Below the pieces are notes generated by a model. That model was given only the letters and a program-made list of their open reading frames with translations. It did not search any database and was not told the DNA's origin. From Pristionchus mayeri (taxonomy: Eukaryota; Nematoda; Chromadorea; Rhabditida; Neodiplogasteridae), in the NCBI GenBank assembly GCA_036245805.1, contig BTRK01000003.1:1-64000 (forward strand): DNA of 64,000 nucleotides, written 5' to 3'. This document shows, piece after piece, positions 50,499-61,014 of the stretch. Each line of letters opens with the position of its first letter. Positions within the stretch are counted from its first letter, which is position 1. Both the position numbers and the translations under genes were made by a program.

Positions 50499-50566
50499 AT
50501 GCCGGCGCTGCTGCACGCAGTCCGCGTGGGCGCGGATGAGTCCGTCCGTTCTCGTGTCGCGGTCAG
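50499..50566 (+). pseudogene. MSALLH-type exon, second copy
   Basis: After TAATTGTAG the frame starts MPALLHAVRVGADESVRSRV. It meets GTAAAT, which is either a donor after GGTCAG or an in-frame TAA. It aligns with the exon at 47366 (about 70 bp, about 75 percent similar), including the intron before it (TCTCGTGAGAAATTTCC). It lies in the spacer of the inverted duplication. Broken or alternatively spliced; the former is more likely. Confidence 0.45.
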
Positions 50567-50639
50567 GTAAATCGGAATGGTGATAGAGTGTGTTATTGTC
50601 AGAGAGGACAACCTCTTTTGTTCGGAGCGGCGGATCATT

Positions 50640-50824
50640 TTTAAAATTACCCGGCGCTGGACGGTTGTAGTCGAAAACAGTAGTCGAAACTAGCGAGGAA
50701 CTACGCTACGCTAAATGTTGGGAGATTGCGCTACGTCACTTCCTGAACCTCTCCGGGGAACGGCAAACGCGTTTCACTCTGACGGGAATTGAACCACCAA
50801 CCTTCGGTTTTCTAATCCATGTTC
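50640..50824 (-). other. Possible tRNA-derived SINE remnant
   Basis: On the minus strand GGTGGTTCAATTCCCGTC at about 50790-50810 resembles a B box. The tRNA-like part is cut at the boundary of the inverted repeat, so only a truncated head and body remain. No flanking duplication was found. Confidence 0.35.
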
Positions 50825-51529
50825 GGAATATATTGAGGGCACCGTAGAATCAGCACAACTAGACACCATCATGTAACACTGGTTCACTGTGAAGCTAAGC
50901 ACTCGTGCGTTTTATTTTTATTCTCCCAAGCACTCACACGCCCGTCCATTGCTAGGCCTTCTGTTCTCACAGGATCAGCATATCGTGTGACTAGCGCATC
51001 CGTGAATGTTTGAACCTCTAATGGATTGACTATCATGAGCAGAGAATGTACATTATTTATCAAACAAATCGTACGAGTTTTTGAATGACAAGTATCACAG
51101 CCCTTTTTCAGAGTGATACGCACAATGTGAAACGTTAGACAATCTGTACCAATTTCATTTTATTTTTCCGAAACGTCATTTGGCATTTAGACATAGTTGT
51201 ATTATTTTTTAACAATAGAAACACACTAAAGAAAAATTGAAACCTCTTAGAGTTTTGAAATCGAAGGTCAAATATTTTTTTTAGAATCGATATTTGTAAC
51301 CTTCTTTTCATTTTCTGCCATCACTCGAAGCGCGAAGAAATTGTAGTGAAAACGACGAAGACCAAACTGGAAAGATCAACGATCAGCAAAAATGAGATTT
51401 GAAGGTCTATCAAGCAGGCCTAAAACAAATTACATTCAGTAACTGCTGAAGTTCTGCTTCATCACCAGCATATCTTGGTAGAATTTCATTGGACTACAGT
51501 TACTGCATTTGTTTGAGATATAGAGCAAA

Positions 51530-52057
51530 CTTCTCTTCACGCGATCGTGTGCAGTGATGAGCAACTGCGTTGGGTGAGTAGGAGAACTGCGTCAGAATGG
51601 GGATACGGTATCCAGATGATGAGTAGTGTGTGGCGAAAAGGATATTGAGAAGTAGTTGTATCTGTTCTCTTGCTTTGTTGAAATTGAATGATTCGGGTTT
51701 CACGTGTGATATGTGAGAACCAGACATGAGCTAATCTAGTTCCACTCGTTCTACGCGAATATAAAACAATTAAATCTTCCAATATTCAATATGATATCTT
51801 CTTCTCGATTGCTGATCAATTATCTAGATTCCTTGTGCTTATTCTTCTTCTCTTCTCTAATCTTGCTTGTGGAACACTGCGAGATTTATCTTGACGCGAT
51901 CGTGAAAACATGATTGTGTGAGTGGAGGAAGTGGATTAACTCGACTATAGATATATATTCGACGTAGTAGCTTGGAAAAAATAAGTTTAATGTTTAAAGA
52001 TATTAAGGCTGTATAATCAAAATCAAGCAGATATTCTGCAATAAGACTGCCTGCTAG
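51530..52057. other. No gene recognised
   Basis: AT-rich sequence with chance frames only and no splice-bounded island. Confidence 0.4.
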
Positions 52058-52273
52058 AACCGAAATCAGTCGGGTATCTTTAGAAAGAGTTCTCTCGATT
52101 CCGCTAACATTGCTCCCAACGTTGCGGAAGCAGAAGCCGCGGCCTCGAGTTATGCAGCGACTGCGGCTGCTGCGATAGCTCGATCGGCTACGGCTGCGGT
52201 TGCTGCATTGGGGGAATGTTGGGGACTTCTCTCCTTGGGCGGCAGAAGAGATATTCGAACCAAGACATCGTAA
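52058..52273 (+). CDS. Possible terminal exon, alanine-rich peptide
   Basis: CTGCCTGCTAG could be the acceptor. From there a GC-rich stretch is open for 71 codons to TAA 52271-52273. Residues about 23-55 are mostly Ala (EAEAAASSYAATAAAAIARS), and an Arg-rich tail with DIRTKTS ends it. A similar Ala-rich ending occurs at 62920-62983. Family unknown. The tract may be a low-complexity helix, or alternative-frame composition bias from GCN repeats. Confidence 0.35.
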   Translation, partial: NRNQSGIFRKSSLDSANIAPNVAEAEAAASSYAATAAAAIARSATAAVAALGECWGLLSLGGRRDIRTKTS

Positions 52274-52619
52274 TGAGGGAATGTGAGGAGAATTCGAATG
52301 AGGGAGAGGGATAGTTGCGTCCCCTCCTATCTCTCATCTTAGGATTCGATGTTTCCAGGGTGATGGATAGGAGGAAAGGGGATGGTGTGCGTTGAGATCA
52401 TGAGCTCAAGCGTGAAAGAGTGTGGAGAGCAACAGTGTTTATGCAATGGAAGTTGATACCATATTAAATCATTACACATTTTATCAGTGTTTAAGTAATT
52501 CTAAAAGTCATCTGAAAAATATCAAAGGGTTTGGTTGTCAGCAATTTATGAGGAAGTGTGAAAACGGGAATTCACCTTCTCGATAAATCCCACTGGTTGG
52601 TAACGCGCTATTTTCTTTC

Positions 52620-52898
52620 GTCGATTGCGTTTGATTGATGTAATAGCATGTAAATTTTATTGCTATTATTATTAATGCTATTATCAGCATTCCAGGACAG
52701 AAATATTCGTTCACTGATCGAGAAGTACTTGCATGCAATAGCGGTGAGGATCATCAACGCGCCGACTGCCAACCAAAACGGGCAAGGAGGGGTACGGTAG
52801 ACGGCGTGGTGCGGTGTACGGTTGGAGTTCGTGAGAAGTGCAGTAATTCTATTATGAAAACAAATTAGTCGTTGTTGTGGCGTAGAGAACGTGCTCAA
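52620..52898 (+). pseudogene. Decayed copy of the small membrane-type exon
   Basis: Aligned with 58122-58363: a hydrophobic stretch (FIAIIIINAIIS) is followed after frame breaks by AIAVRIINAPTANQNG, matching PVIAGRIMKVPTASQS there. Stops and shifts separate the two parts. The flanking order (GTGAGAAGTGCA.., then GATGAAGCAxAAGTTC) is the same as in the 58-kb copy. Confidence 0.5.
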
Positions 52899-53212
52899 AT
52901 CCTTTAAATTGTTTCTTCTCTGAACCCGTACTATTGCGTACTAAAATAATGTACCTTTGATAAGCTGGCGATGAAGCAAAAGTTCTGCAGTTTGCTGATT
53001 AGTTTGAGACTTCGCAGCTTCTTCTTCTCAGATGATCTGTGCTTTTGCCCTTTTCAGCGTTATTTTCTAGACTCTCGTCCACGATGTTTTTACTGCACTT
53101 TATTTGTGTTTCGAATGATGTTAGAGAATGAGGAATATGTGGGAAATAATCATTTTTAATAGTTGATCTTGGTCCTTCCAATTCTAGGAGGATTATATAT
53201 ATTTTTCCTTTA

Positions 53213-53838
53213 ATAGTGCGAGATATCAAGCACAACGGCATATGTCTGACGTTTGAAATTTCGGGAAATGAAATGATACCTCACAGCCTGTTTAAGGTTT
53301 CACCTTATTCGTATAAATGTGTGAAAATGGGTGAATGTAATCGTCGCGTCAATCGTAATTTGAAAATTGCATGATCATTAATTGTGCAGGCACTGTAGCA
53401 GTTCTAAACCATCAATCGATTGGAAGGTCATACATTCACGGATGGGCTAGCGACGGTAAGTGAGTACTGTATTACTATAAATCGTAGAAATTGGTGTTGT
53501 GTTAGTTTCGGGAGAATCAAAGCTATACGTGTGATCTTACTATCAACCGCCGGAACAGTCTGGCTTCACGGTGTATCAGTGTGCCATGCTGGCTACTAGT
53601 TATGTTGATTGTACGGTGCATTCGATACCAGAGGAGATCTAAGTTCTACCTAAATTATTATAGGATCCCTGCTGTGAATACCTCGGCCTCTTCTCTCTTC
53701 GTTGCTCTCATTTCGAAATTCGCGGGATGATTGTTTGTTCGATAAGCGTGATCATTAATCTCTTTGATAAATGCTTACTCGAAACGGTAAATTACGGAAA
53801 TTCCTGTTATGGATTATGTAGGATAATATCGACTATGT
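53213..53838 (+). repeat. Segmental duplication, copy II
   Basis: Nearly identical to 59060-59690 (GCACTGTAGCAGTTCTAAAC, ATTCACGGATGxGCTAGCGA, ATCAACCGCCGGAACAGTCT). Divergence of a few percent makes this the youngest duplication in the window apart from the satellite. It carries the unoccupied TTAA sites at 53156-53159 and 53209-53212. Confidence 0.92.
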
Positions 53839-54157
53839 TATTAACACAGGTATCACGACTCAGTGGAGGTATCCGCGAACAATTTTTCTCAAAGTCATTT
53901 AAAATCGGTCAAATATGTATGTCAAACTATAGTAAAGAGAAGATTTCGGAAGAACTAGGTTGTTTGTCCCAGAGCCGTCATTTAGGGATTTTCCGGTTTT
54001 GCTCCCGGTATTACCGTATCTTCGGTTCCAGATGACCTACATAAATGGTTAGGACATTAAAAAACGCAGAAAAAATAGATAGACAACTTTCATGTTGAAA
54101 CCAAAACGGTAGGAAGAAAATCAAAAATGCTGTAATCAAAAAACCTAATTTCGATCT
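53839..54157. other. Unique non-coding spacer
   Basis: Homology with the 59-kb copy ends near 53838. No gene or repeat recognised up to the start of the large fold-back. Confidence 0.4.
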
Positions 54158-57100
54158 AGAAACAAAATGTTTTGGCCATCGCGCAGGCGACTTGCATGGA
54201 TTTTTATTGCTGATTATGAAAGAACAAGTCAAACTATATGTAAGAAAAATATAACCATTCTATTAAAAGTGTGCTTCAATTCACATTTTTTCGATCGAAT
54301 TGTCGAAACTGTCATCTCCGAAAATGAATAATTCAGTTTCGCTGGCCCATTTGCGAATGGTGTCCTAGTTCTAGTGTATAATAGTTGAGTGAACATATGT
54401 TAAAAAAAACTGTTGATGGAATCCCGGTATAACTCGTTTTCAAAAAATCGAATTTTCACCCTCTGATTTTATCGATTTTACGACGGTGGAAACTACATTT
54501 ATCGATGTGATCCCAACGAACTTCGAATCAATAATTTCAGTTGACCAAGTACTCTCTGTAAATCGCTTGAGCTCAGGTTCTCAGAAGGTTTTTAAGACCT
54601 GTTAAATAAGCCTCGAATTCATGAAATAATGTGCTTGTGATAATGAACATGTCAGAATTTCCTTCAAATCTTCAAATATCTCCCAGAATTATTTTTAAAA
54701 ATAATGACAAGCTCAGAAACTTCTGAAAATGTAAGAAAAACATTGTTAAAAAACTATTTATGAGGCGAATCGCGAGAGAATCGACCACGCCGCGGCGGTA
54801 GGATTCAAGTTTGTTCAATCCCGCTATAATTTTGGATATAAGTATTTCGAATGATTCTCTTTTAAAATGCGTCGTCAGAATTTTGATATCGGTCGTCATC
54901 TTCGAGATTCAGAAGGCCAAACTTGGTACTATCACTTTTCGACATTCAAATCGGGGCCACTTAAATGATCATAACTTCGTTTAAAATGAAGATAGAAGGT
55001 CGCTCTTTTTTTAGAAAGAATGCTACCATCATGCTCTACCATTTGATCTAGAAGACATCATTCCTGATCTTCATCATGGTGCAGGGCGCTCGGGAGGACC
55101 AAAAATGACGTATCTTTGGAAATCGGAAAAACGTTTTGGGTTATCATGCTTACGTTTAAGCTCATACAAGGAACTAACTTCTCGCCAAAAATTAGGAAAA
55201 TCGGAGTATAGAAACAAAAAAAGGTGGCACTTTTGTGCGACGACCTCAAAATGAGTTCTGGAAAAGAGGACTTCCGTATCTTCAATTGGCCTGATTTGGG
55301 CTCAAAATCATTCAAAAACATCCAAAACAACATTCTAAGTATCTACTCCCCATGTTATAGCTCTTCCATTGGTCACATTGGACACAGGACCGAAAATTTG
55401 AAATTCCATATTTTGACCAATTTCAACGTGCGGGATGCAAATGCAAATGCACTGCACTAAATGCAATGCACTAAATGGGTTTAAAATAATGTAAATACAT
55501 CCCTCGAAACAGCTCAAAGAAAAAGGGCTACTGAAAAGAGGAAATTTCACCTGAAGAATCCAAGGAAACACGCAAAACTGTGACTCCGGAAAAAAATAGG
55601 CATAGAGATTCGGCTTTTGGTTAGAAATGTAGAGCACGATGAGCTAAACATTTCATCTGTTGAAAGTGAGTCTCTACCTTTACGTTGACGCGAGCTACAG
55701 AGCCTGGAATTTGGCCAGAAGTAAGCAAGAATCCCCCGAGAGCGCGTGCTCTAACCGTCTGGCGCTATCGCACTCTGACCTCCCTCTCCCTCCCCTCTAT
55801 TTATCGCTCCCCTCGGTCCGTTTCCCGTCGTTTCTGGCCAACTTTCAGGCTCTGTAGCTCGCGTCAACGTAAAGGTAGACACTCACTTTCAACAGATGAA
55901 ATGTTTAGCTCATCATGCTCTACATTTCTAACCAAAAGCCGAGTCTCTATGCCTATTTTTACCGGATTCACAGTTTTGCGTGTTTCCTTGGGTTCTTCAG
56001 GTGAAATTTCCTCTTTTCAGTAGCCCTTTTTCTTTGAGATGTTTTGAGGGATGTATTTACATTATTTTAAACCCATTTAGTGCATTTTGGCCCATCCCGC
56101 ATGAAATTGGTCAAAATATAAAATTTCAAATTTTCGGTCATGTGGCCATTTATGACCAATGGAAGAGCTATAACATGGGGGGTAGATATTTAGAATGTTG
56201 TTTTGGATGTTTCTGAATGATTTTGAGCCCAAATCATTCCAATTGAAGATCCGGAAGTACTCTTTTCCAGAACTCATTTTGAGGTCGTCGCACAAAAGTG
56301 AGACCTTTTTTTGTCTATACCCAGATTGCCCTAATTTTCGTCGTGAAGTTAGTTCCATGTATGAACTTAAACTTAAACATGATAACCCAAAACGTTTTTC
56401 CGATTTCCAAAGATACGTCATTTTTGGTCCTCCCGACCGCCCTGCACCATGGTGAAGGCCAGGAATGATGTCTTCTAGATCAAATGGTAGAGCATGATGG
56501 TAGCATTCTTTCTAAAAAAAGAGCGACCTTCTATCTTCATTTTAAACGAAGTTATGATCATTTAAGTGGCCCCGATTTGAAATTCTGACGACGCAGTTTA
56601 AAAGAGCATCATTTGAAATACTTATATTTGAATTTGTTGTAAGATAGGACACCTTTTTTTCCTACCGCCGCCCACCCCCCTCAAATGGTCGATTCTCTCG
56701 CGATTCCTCTCTTATATAAAAAAATATGCTCTCATTTTCCGAAATTTGGATTTTCAACTTCAACGTTACTCGCAGTTTAGCCAATATTTTATCATTTCTT
56801 TGACAACATCTCGATTTATACTAGTTATTTCTGGCAGATATTTGAAGATTCGAAGGAAATTCTGACATGTTCATTATCACAAGCTCATTATTTCATGAAT
56901 TCGAGGCTTATTTAACAGGTCTTAAAAACCTTCTGAGAACCTGAGCTCAAGCGATTTACAGAGAGTACTTGGTCAACTGAAATTATTGATTCGAAGTTCG
57001 TTGGGATCACATCGATAAATGTAGTTTCCACCGTCGTAAAATCGATAAAATCAGAGGGTGAAAATTCGATTTTTTGAAAACGAGTTATACCGGGATTCCA

Positions 57101-57359
57101 TCAACAGTTTTTTTTAACATATGTTCACTCAAATTTTATACACTAGAACTAGGACACCATTCGCAAATGGGCCAGCGAAACTGAATTATTCATTTTCGGA
57201 GATGACAGTTTCGACAATTCGATCGAAAAAATGTGAATTGAAGCACACTTTTAATAGAATGGTTATATTTTTCTTACATATAGTTTATCTTGTTCTTTCA
57301 TAATCTGCAATAAAAATCCCTGCAAGTCGCCTGCGCGATGGCCAAAACATTTTGTTTCT
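54158..57359. mobile_element. 3.2-kb fold-back (palindrome)
   Basis: Left end AGAAACAAAATGTTTTGGCC and right end GGCCAAAACATTTTGTTTCT are exact complements, and the arms (about 1.55 kb each) pair almost to the centre. The centre is about 55714-55837, a CT- and GC-rich loop with GAGAGCGCGTGCTC. The arms differ by point changes and small gaps. Open frames in one arm are mirrored but not protein-conserved. No target duplication was found. A 31-bp stretch from inside the right arm (56687-56717, GGTCGATTCTCTCGCGATTC) is repeated directly after the right end at 57360-57390. Confidence 0.88.
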
Positions 57360-57489
57360 ATGGTCGATTCTCTCGCGATTCCTCTCTTATGGTTGTACAA
57401 AGGTTGGTCATGGTTATGACAACGTCAAAATTTCAACTTTGCTGACAGTCCTTCTTTAAGGCAGCCCTTGAACGCACGCATCTCTGTAG

Positions 57490-57606
57490 GCGAAATCAGA
57501 GCTGCGACTACGTGATGCAGGCTGCTACGACCATCTGGGGAGAAGGAGGCGTACCGATGCGATGTTATTTTAGAGCAATTTTTGTCTATTTAGTTACCGC
57601 ATATTG
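57490..57606 (+). pseudogene. Copy of the IWGEET exon
   Basis: After CTCTGTAG the frame R-NQSCDYVMQAATTIWGEGG continues to a stop at 57604-57606, without the 10-residue repeats of 48394-48579. It carries one extra base relative to that exon's phase and has no evident donor. It follows a right-end fragment of a family-2 TTAA MITE. Confidence 0.45.
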
Positions 57607-58121
57607 ATGAAGAAAACTACGAGACTATCAAAAAGAATGGGCGAAGCGTGAAATGAGGATGTGGTAAAATTTTTAAAATTTGCATTTTATCTCTCAGTCG
57701 GCAGGAAATCAAGCCTTCGAGAGAATCAAAACGCACTTGGCGAGAGTATTTACATATTATTTTTAATAGAACAGCATGTAAATTATCGCGCTTATATAAC
57801 ACGATTTCTGAGAAAAACCAAAATAATCTTGACAATGGCCGAAATTTCGCTTTCCTCCTAATCTCGCCAATAGGTAGTACTCGCTGAGGGCGTCCGTAGA
57901 ATGAGCGTATGAGCGTCCGTAGAACTTCGATCGATCGAAATTCTACCGACGCTCAAATGTTTTCCGCATCGAGAAGAAATATGTTGATTTTCTCAGATAG
58001 TGTGTTATATTTGGTCTAAAGTTGAAAAACGACGATCCATTAGCATACTCAGAAATTTAAGATGAGGTGTGAGAGCGGAAATTCACCTTTTGAATCACGT
58101 TTTTCTTTGTTAGAGCTGCAG

Positions 58122-58363
58122 TGTCATTTAATGTTGATGTTGTTGTGGCAGTTGCTCATTTTGCTCTTATTTACGTTATTATAGTCATTAAAGAGCCACC
58201 AAATTTTTCTCCGACCAAGGAGTGGCTGCCTGTAATAGCGGGCAGGATCATGAAGGTGCCGACTGCCAGCCAATCTGCAGCCAAACTGGCGGAATTTCGG
58301 AGCGAGCAGCCGACGAAGAGTACTGTTGCAGCACGTGAGAAGTGCAACTATTGCATTTTTTGA
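58122..58363 (+). CDS. Possible exon: small single-pass membrane peptide
   Basis: After an AGAGCTGCAG acceptor the frame is open to TGA 58361-58363, about 79 residues. An N-terminal hydrophobic segment (VVVAVAHFALIYVIIVI) could span a membrane. It is followed by a basic region including AGRIMKVPTASQSAAKL and REKCNYC. Two decayed copies (48660, 52620) share the segment, and the strongest conservation is in PTAxQ. No ATG starts the frame, so this is an internal or terminal exon, or a less damaged pseudogene. Confidence 0.35.
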
Positions 58364-58698
58364 GGGACGAGTCGTGGTTGTTGCGTAGAGAACGTGTTCA
58401 TTTATCTCGTCTGCACCCATACTATTGTCGGGAAACCAAATGTTACTTGGATATGCTAATGATGAAGCAGAAGTTCAGCAGTTTTTATTTTTCATTGAGT
58501 CCGAAGCTTGAGTGTTTTTTAATGATTTTTTATCTTTGATCTTTCTAAGAGTGATCTTCTCGATTCACGTCGTTATCACAGCACTTTCTTCGTGTTTCGA
58601 ATGATGGTCGAGAATGAGGAATATGTGGGAAATAATCATTTTTAATAGTTGATTTTTGACATTATAATTCTAGTCGGAATATATATGTTTTCCTTTAA

Positions 58699-59055
58699 AG
58701 AAGGAGTAACACGAAAAATAGATAGCAAATCTGGAATAGTGGTTGTTGTAGAGGACCAAAATTCGATGAGAAATCACTTTATCCGAAGTGACACAGATCA
58801 CTCTATCACGAGATATGAGATTGAGAAGATCGGGCCTCAGCGCTGGCGAAAGCGCGCGTATTTGAAATGAATGAGAAAAGCAGCAACAACTAATCGCACC
58901 TATCTGGATTCGAACCCACGTAGATTGGGCTTGGCGCGTAGGAGTTACCCACTGCGTTATGATCACGATTGGTTCGGGCTGAGGGGAAACATTATATCTA
59001 CCTAACACGCTCATCAGAATGCATTGCCTTCTCATCTCTTATTCGTGTTACACCT
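58699..59055 (+). mobile_element. TTAA-flanked MITE, family 1, copy d, with tRNA-like insert
   Basis: Ends AGAAGGAGTAACACGAA and TTCGTGTTACACCT lie between TTAA at 58695-58698 and 59056-59059. At 357 bp it is longer than copies a-c. A minus-strand tRNA-like stretch at about 58910-58980 (A box TAACGCAGTGGG, B box GGTTCGAATCC) has a box spacing close to a tRNA, but its stems pair poorly. The flanks match the unoccupied site at 53209-53212. Confidence 0.85.
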
Positions 59056-59059
59056 TTAA

Positions 59060-59690
59060 TAATGCGAGATATCAAGCATAATGACATATCCTAGTCTTTC
59101 GGGAAATGAAATGATTATTTAAGGTTTCACCTTATTCGCATAAATGTGTGAAGATGGGTGAATGTAATCGTCGGGCCAATCGTATTTCGAAAAATGCATG
59201 ATCATTAATTGTGCAGGCACTGTAGCAGTTCTAAACCATCAATCGATTGGAAGGTCATACATTCACGGATGCGCTAGCGACGGTAAGTGAGTACGGTATT
59301 AATATAAATCGTAGAAATTGGTGTTGTGTTAGTTTCGGGAGAATCAAAGCTATACGTGCGATCTTACTATCAACCGCCGGAACAGTCTGGCTTCACGGTG
59401 TATCAGTGTGCCATGCTGGCTACTAGTTATGTTGATTGTACGGTGCATTCGATATCAGATGAGATCTAAGTTCTACCTAAATTATTATAGGATCCCTGCT
59501 GTGAATACCTCGGCCTCTTCTCTCTTCGTTGCTCGCTCCTGGAAGATGAGAATTTCGAAATTCGCGGGATGATTGTTTGTTCGATAAGCGTGATCATTAA
59601 TCTCTTTGATAAATGCTTACTCGATACGGTAAATTACGGAAATTCCTGTTATGGATTAGGTAGGATAATATCGACCATGTTAGTAGTAAA
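59060..59690 (+). repeat. Segmental duplication, copy III
   Basis: Partner of 53213-53838. Homology starts exactly at the right TTAA of the MITE at 58699 and continues to about 59690. With the segment to the left (58060-58695 against 52540-53212) the duplicated unit is at least 1.2 kb. Confidence 0.92.
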
Positions 59691-59937
59691 TTCAATAAAT
59701 TTCACCTAGCTATGTGTATAACTGTAGGCTGAACAACACATGTTTATGTATCGGAGATTTGATGTTGTTCCAAGTTGTTATATTTACGTAGGATTTGTCT
59801 ACGTCAATGCTCCCCTCTTCGCTTACCTTAAAATGAGATTTCGTGGCGCAATATGTCCAGAAAGCTTTGGTTCATCAATGGACTGCTAGGTAATATGGAG
59901 AGAAGAGATGATTATATTTGTGATTGCCCGATTGCAG

Positions 59938-59975
59938 AGACTTGGTCGAGCGTATTGTGATGGTGCTGTTGGGTG
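59938..59975 (+). CDS. Possible 38-bp micro-exon
   Basis: CCCGATTGCAG precedes and GTAAGT follows (59976), both close to consensus. The peptide in the open frame is DLVERIVMVLLG. It lies upstream of the exon pair at 60540 and 60893. It is too short to identify; support rests on the two splice sites. Confidence 0.35.
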
Positions 59976-60299
59976 GTAAGTTCCCCTTCGACTATGACAA
60001 TGGATCGATGAGGATGAGGAAGTGCCTGAAGTCAGTTATCTTGTTTATGTTTATAGTATGTCCCAATTTTATAAAGGGATGTATCTTGCCAGTGAGAATC
60101 CCGTTTTGGCAGGATCATTATTTCCGCTCTTGGACATGATGGCAATTCGTGACAGAGATATCAGGCATCAAAAAAGTTAAAACATAATACTCTGGAGAAA
60201 GCCCCTCGAAAACTGTTCATCATTGGGTTGCAGGTACTTTTTTGAAGTGGTCCCAGTAAATGAATTCTCGCAAATTCTACCGGGATTCCGGAATTACGG

Positions 60300-60480
60300 A
60301 TTTCACTTATCTTGTTGGTTTCGGGTTTCGTTGTTTCTCCTTAGACTCGAGTCTCCTCCAGAATCTAATCGATGACAATTGTGTCTTGAGTTATCAAACC
60401 ACTCATTTTCCAGCTCAAAAAGATCGATAAAAACGTAAAATTAAATGGAAAAGTTGATGGGGTGCTCTGTATCAGTTCGT
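60300..60480 (+). repeat. Diverged intronic repeat units
   Basis: TTGGTTTCGGGTTTCGTTG, CTCCTTAGACTCGAG, and a later motif TTTTCCAGCTCAAAAAGATCGAT that recurs at 61378 (TTTCCAGCTCAATAAAGTCGAT). This is the repeat seen next to the recurrent exon pair, located upstream of the exon at 60540. Confidence 0.6.
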
Positions 60481-60539
60481 TGCCTTTATTTTTCAAAATT
60501 ATTTTGAAAATGACTAAACTGTATCACTTAAAATTGCAG

Positions 60540-60614
60540 GAATCATATCGAAGGTATGATGCCCAAAACGATGACGAAACTGTCGTTGATGAAGCCAAAG
60601 AGTGTGACGGACAG
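60540..60614 (+). CDS. DEAKECDGQ exon, open
   Basis: AAAATTGCAG precedes and GTGAGA follows (60615). Exactly 25 codons, phase 0: ESYRRYDAQNDDETVVDEAK, then ECDGQ. Strongly acidic and hydrophilic. Paralogs at 40086, 44605 and 61518 differ in length (82-83 bp in two) and condition. It joins in phase to the YDPL exon at 60893 across a 278-bp intron. Function unknown. Confidence 0.5.
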
Positions 60615-60892
60615 GTGAGATACGATCTCGTTTTCATACGCACACAATCTGAACGATGGATTTCGGCTCATGGGAGTGGAGGGAGTAGGAGGAACTCGGC
60701 CGATGCAATGCTACAAGTTGGTTGGAGTTGTTTGATTCGTGTTTCATGAGCTCCATATGAGAATCCGAATTAGATTGATCGAAGTTGATCTAGTGCGAAG
60801 TACGATATCATTTTTCTTTTACCTATGGGAGAAAGCGAGAGAATGAGTGTGGTGAATAAGAGGAGTGCGAGATGATTGTCTCGCTTTCTCAG

Positions 60893-60997
60893 GTGATGCG
60901 TGCTAATTCGAAGACTCTTCTGACTGTGATGCAAGCTTTCATCTACGATCCACTCATCGAATGCGGAGAAGAGACAGCACTCCAGAACAAGACTAAA
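60893..60997 (+). CDS. YDPL exon, PI3K-related-kinase-like, best copy
   Basis: CTTTCTCAG precedes and GTGAGT follows (60998). Exactly 35 codons, phase 0, starting VMRANSKTLLTVMQAFIYDP and ending LIECGEETALQNKTK. The pattern R-x3-[ET]TLLT-x2-xAFxYDPL resembles the end of the kinase C-lobe of PI3K-related kinases such as SMG1, ATM and ATR, where this helix precedes the C-terminal tail. Only this one motif is present; no catalytic DxHxxN or DFG segment is visible in the window. Three other copies are damaged. The kinase link is inference from one motif. Confidence 0.5.
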
Positions 60998-61014
60998 GTG
61001 AGTGGGTGGAAGAG

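Larger units (their letters stand above)
48841..51529. repeat. 705-bp inverted duplication with 477-bp spacer
   Basis: The left arm 48841-50347 and right arm 50825-51529 are inverted copies. Without the 802 bp of inserted hAT-like element plus one target duplication the left arm is 705 bp, exactly the length of the right arm. The arms belong to the segmental duplication family of 33219, 53213 and 59060. They differ at a few percent of sites, for example CGTATGCGCTAGTCAC against the complement of GTGACTAGCGCATCCG. Confidence 0.92.

Noticed and set aside
55685..56421. Open frames of about 110 codons on both strands
   Set aside because: They lie in the palindrome arms and loop and mirror each other. 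No protein-level conservation between the arms.
54158..57359. Palindrome as an assembly artefact (hairpin adapter read-through)
   Set aside because: The arms differ by scattered substitutions and indels, which an artefactual mirror copy would not show. Still worth a long-read check.
58905..58985. Functional tRNA gene on the minus strand
   Set aside because: A and B boxes are present but the T and anticodon stems do not pair well, and it lies inside a MITE. Best read as a SINE remnant.
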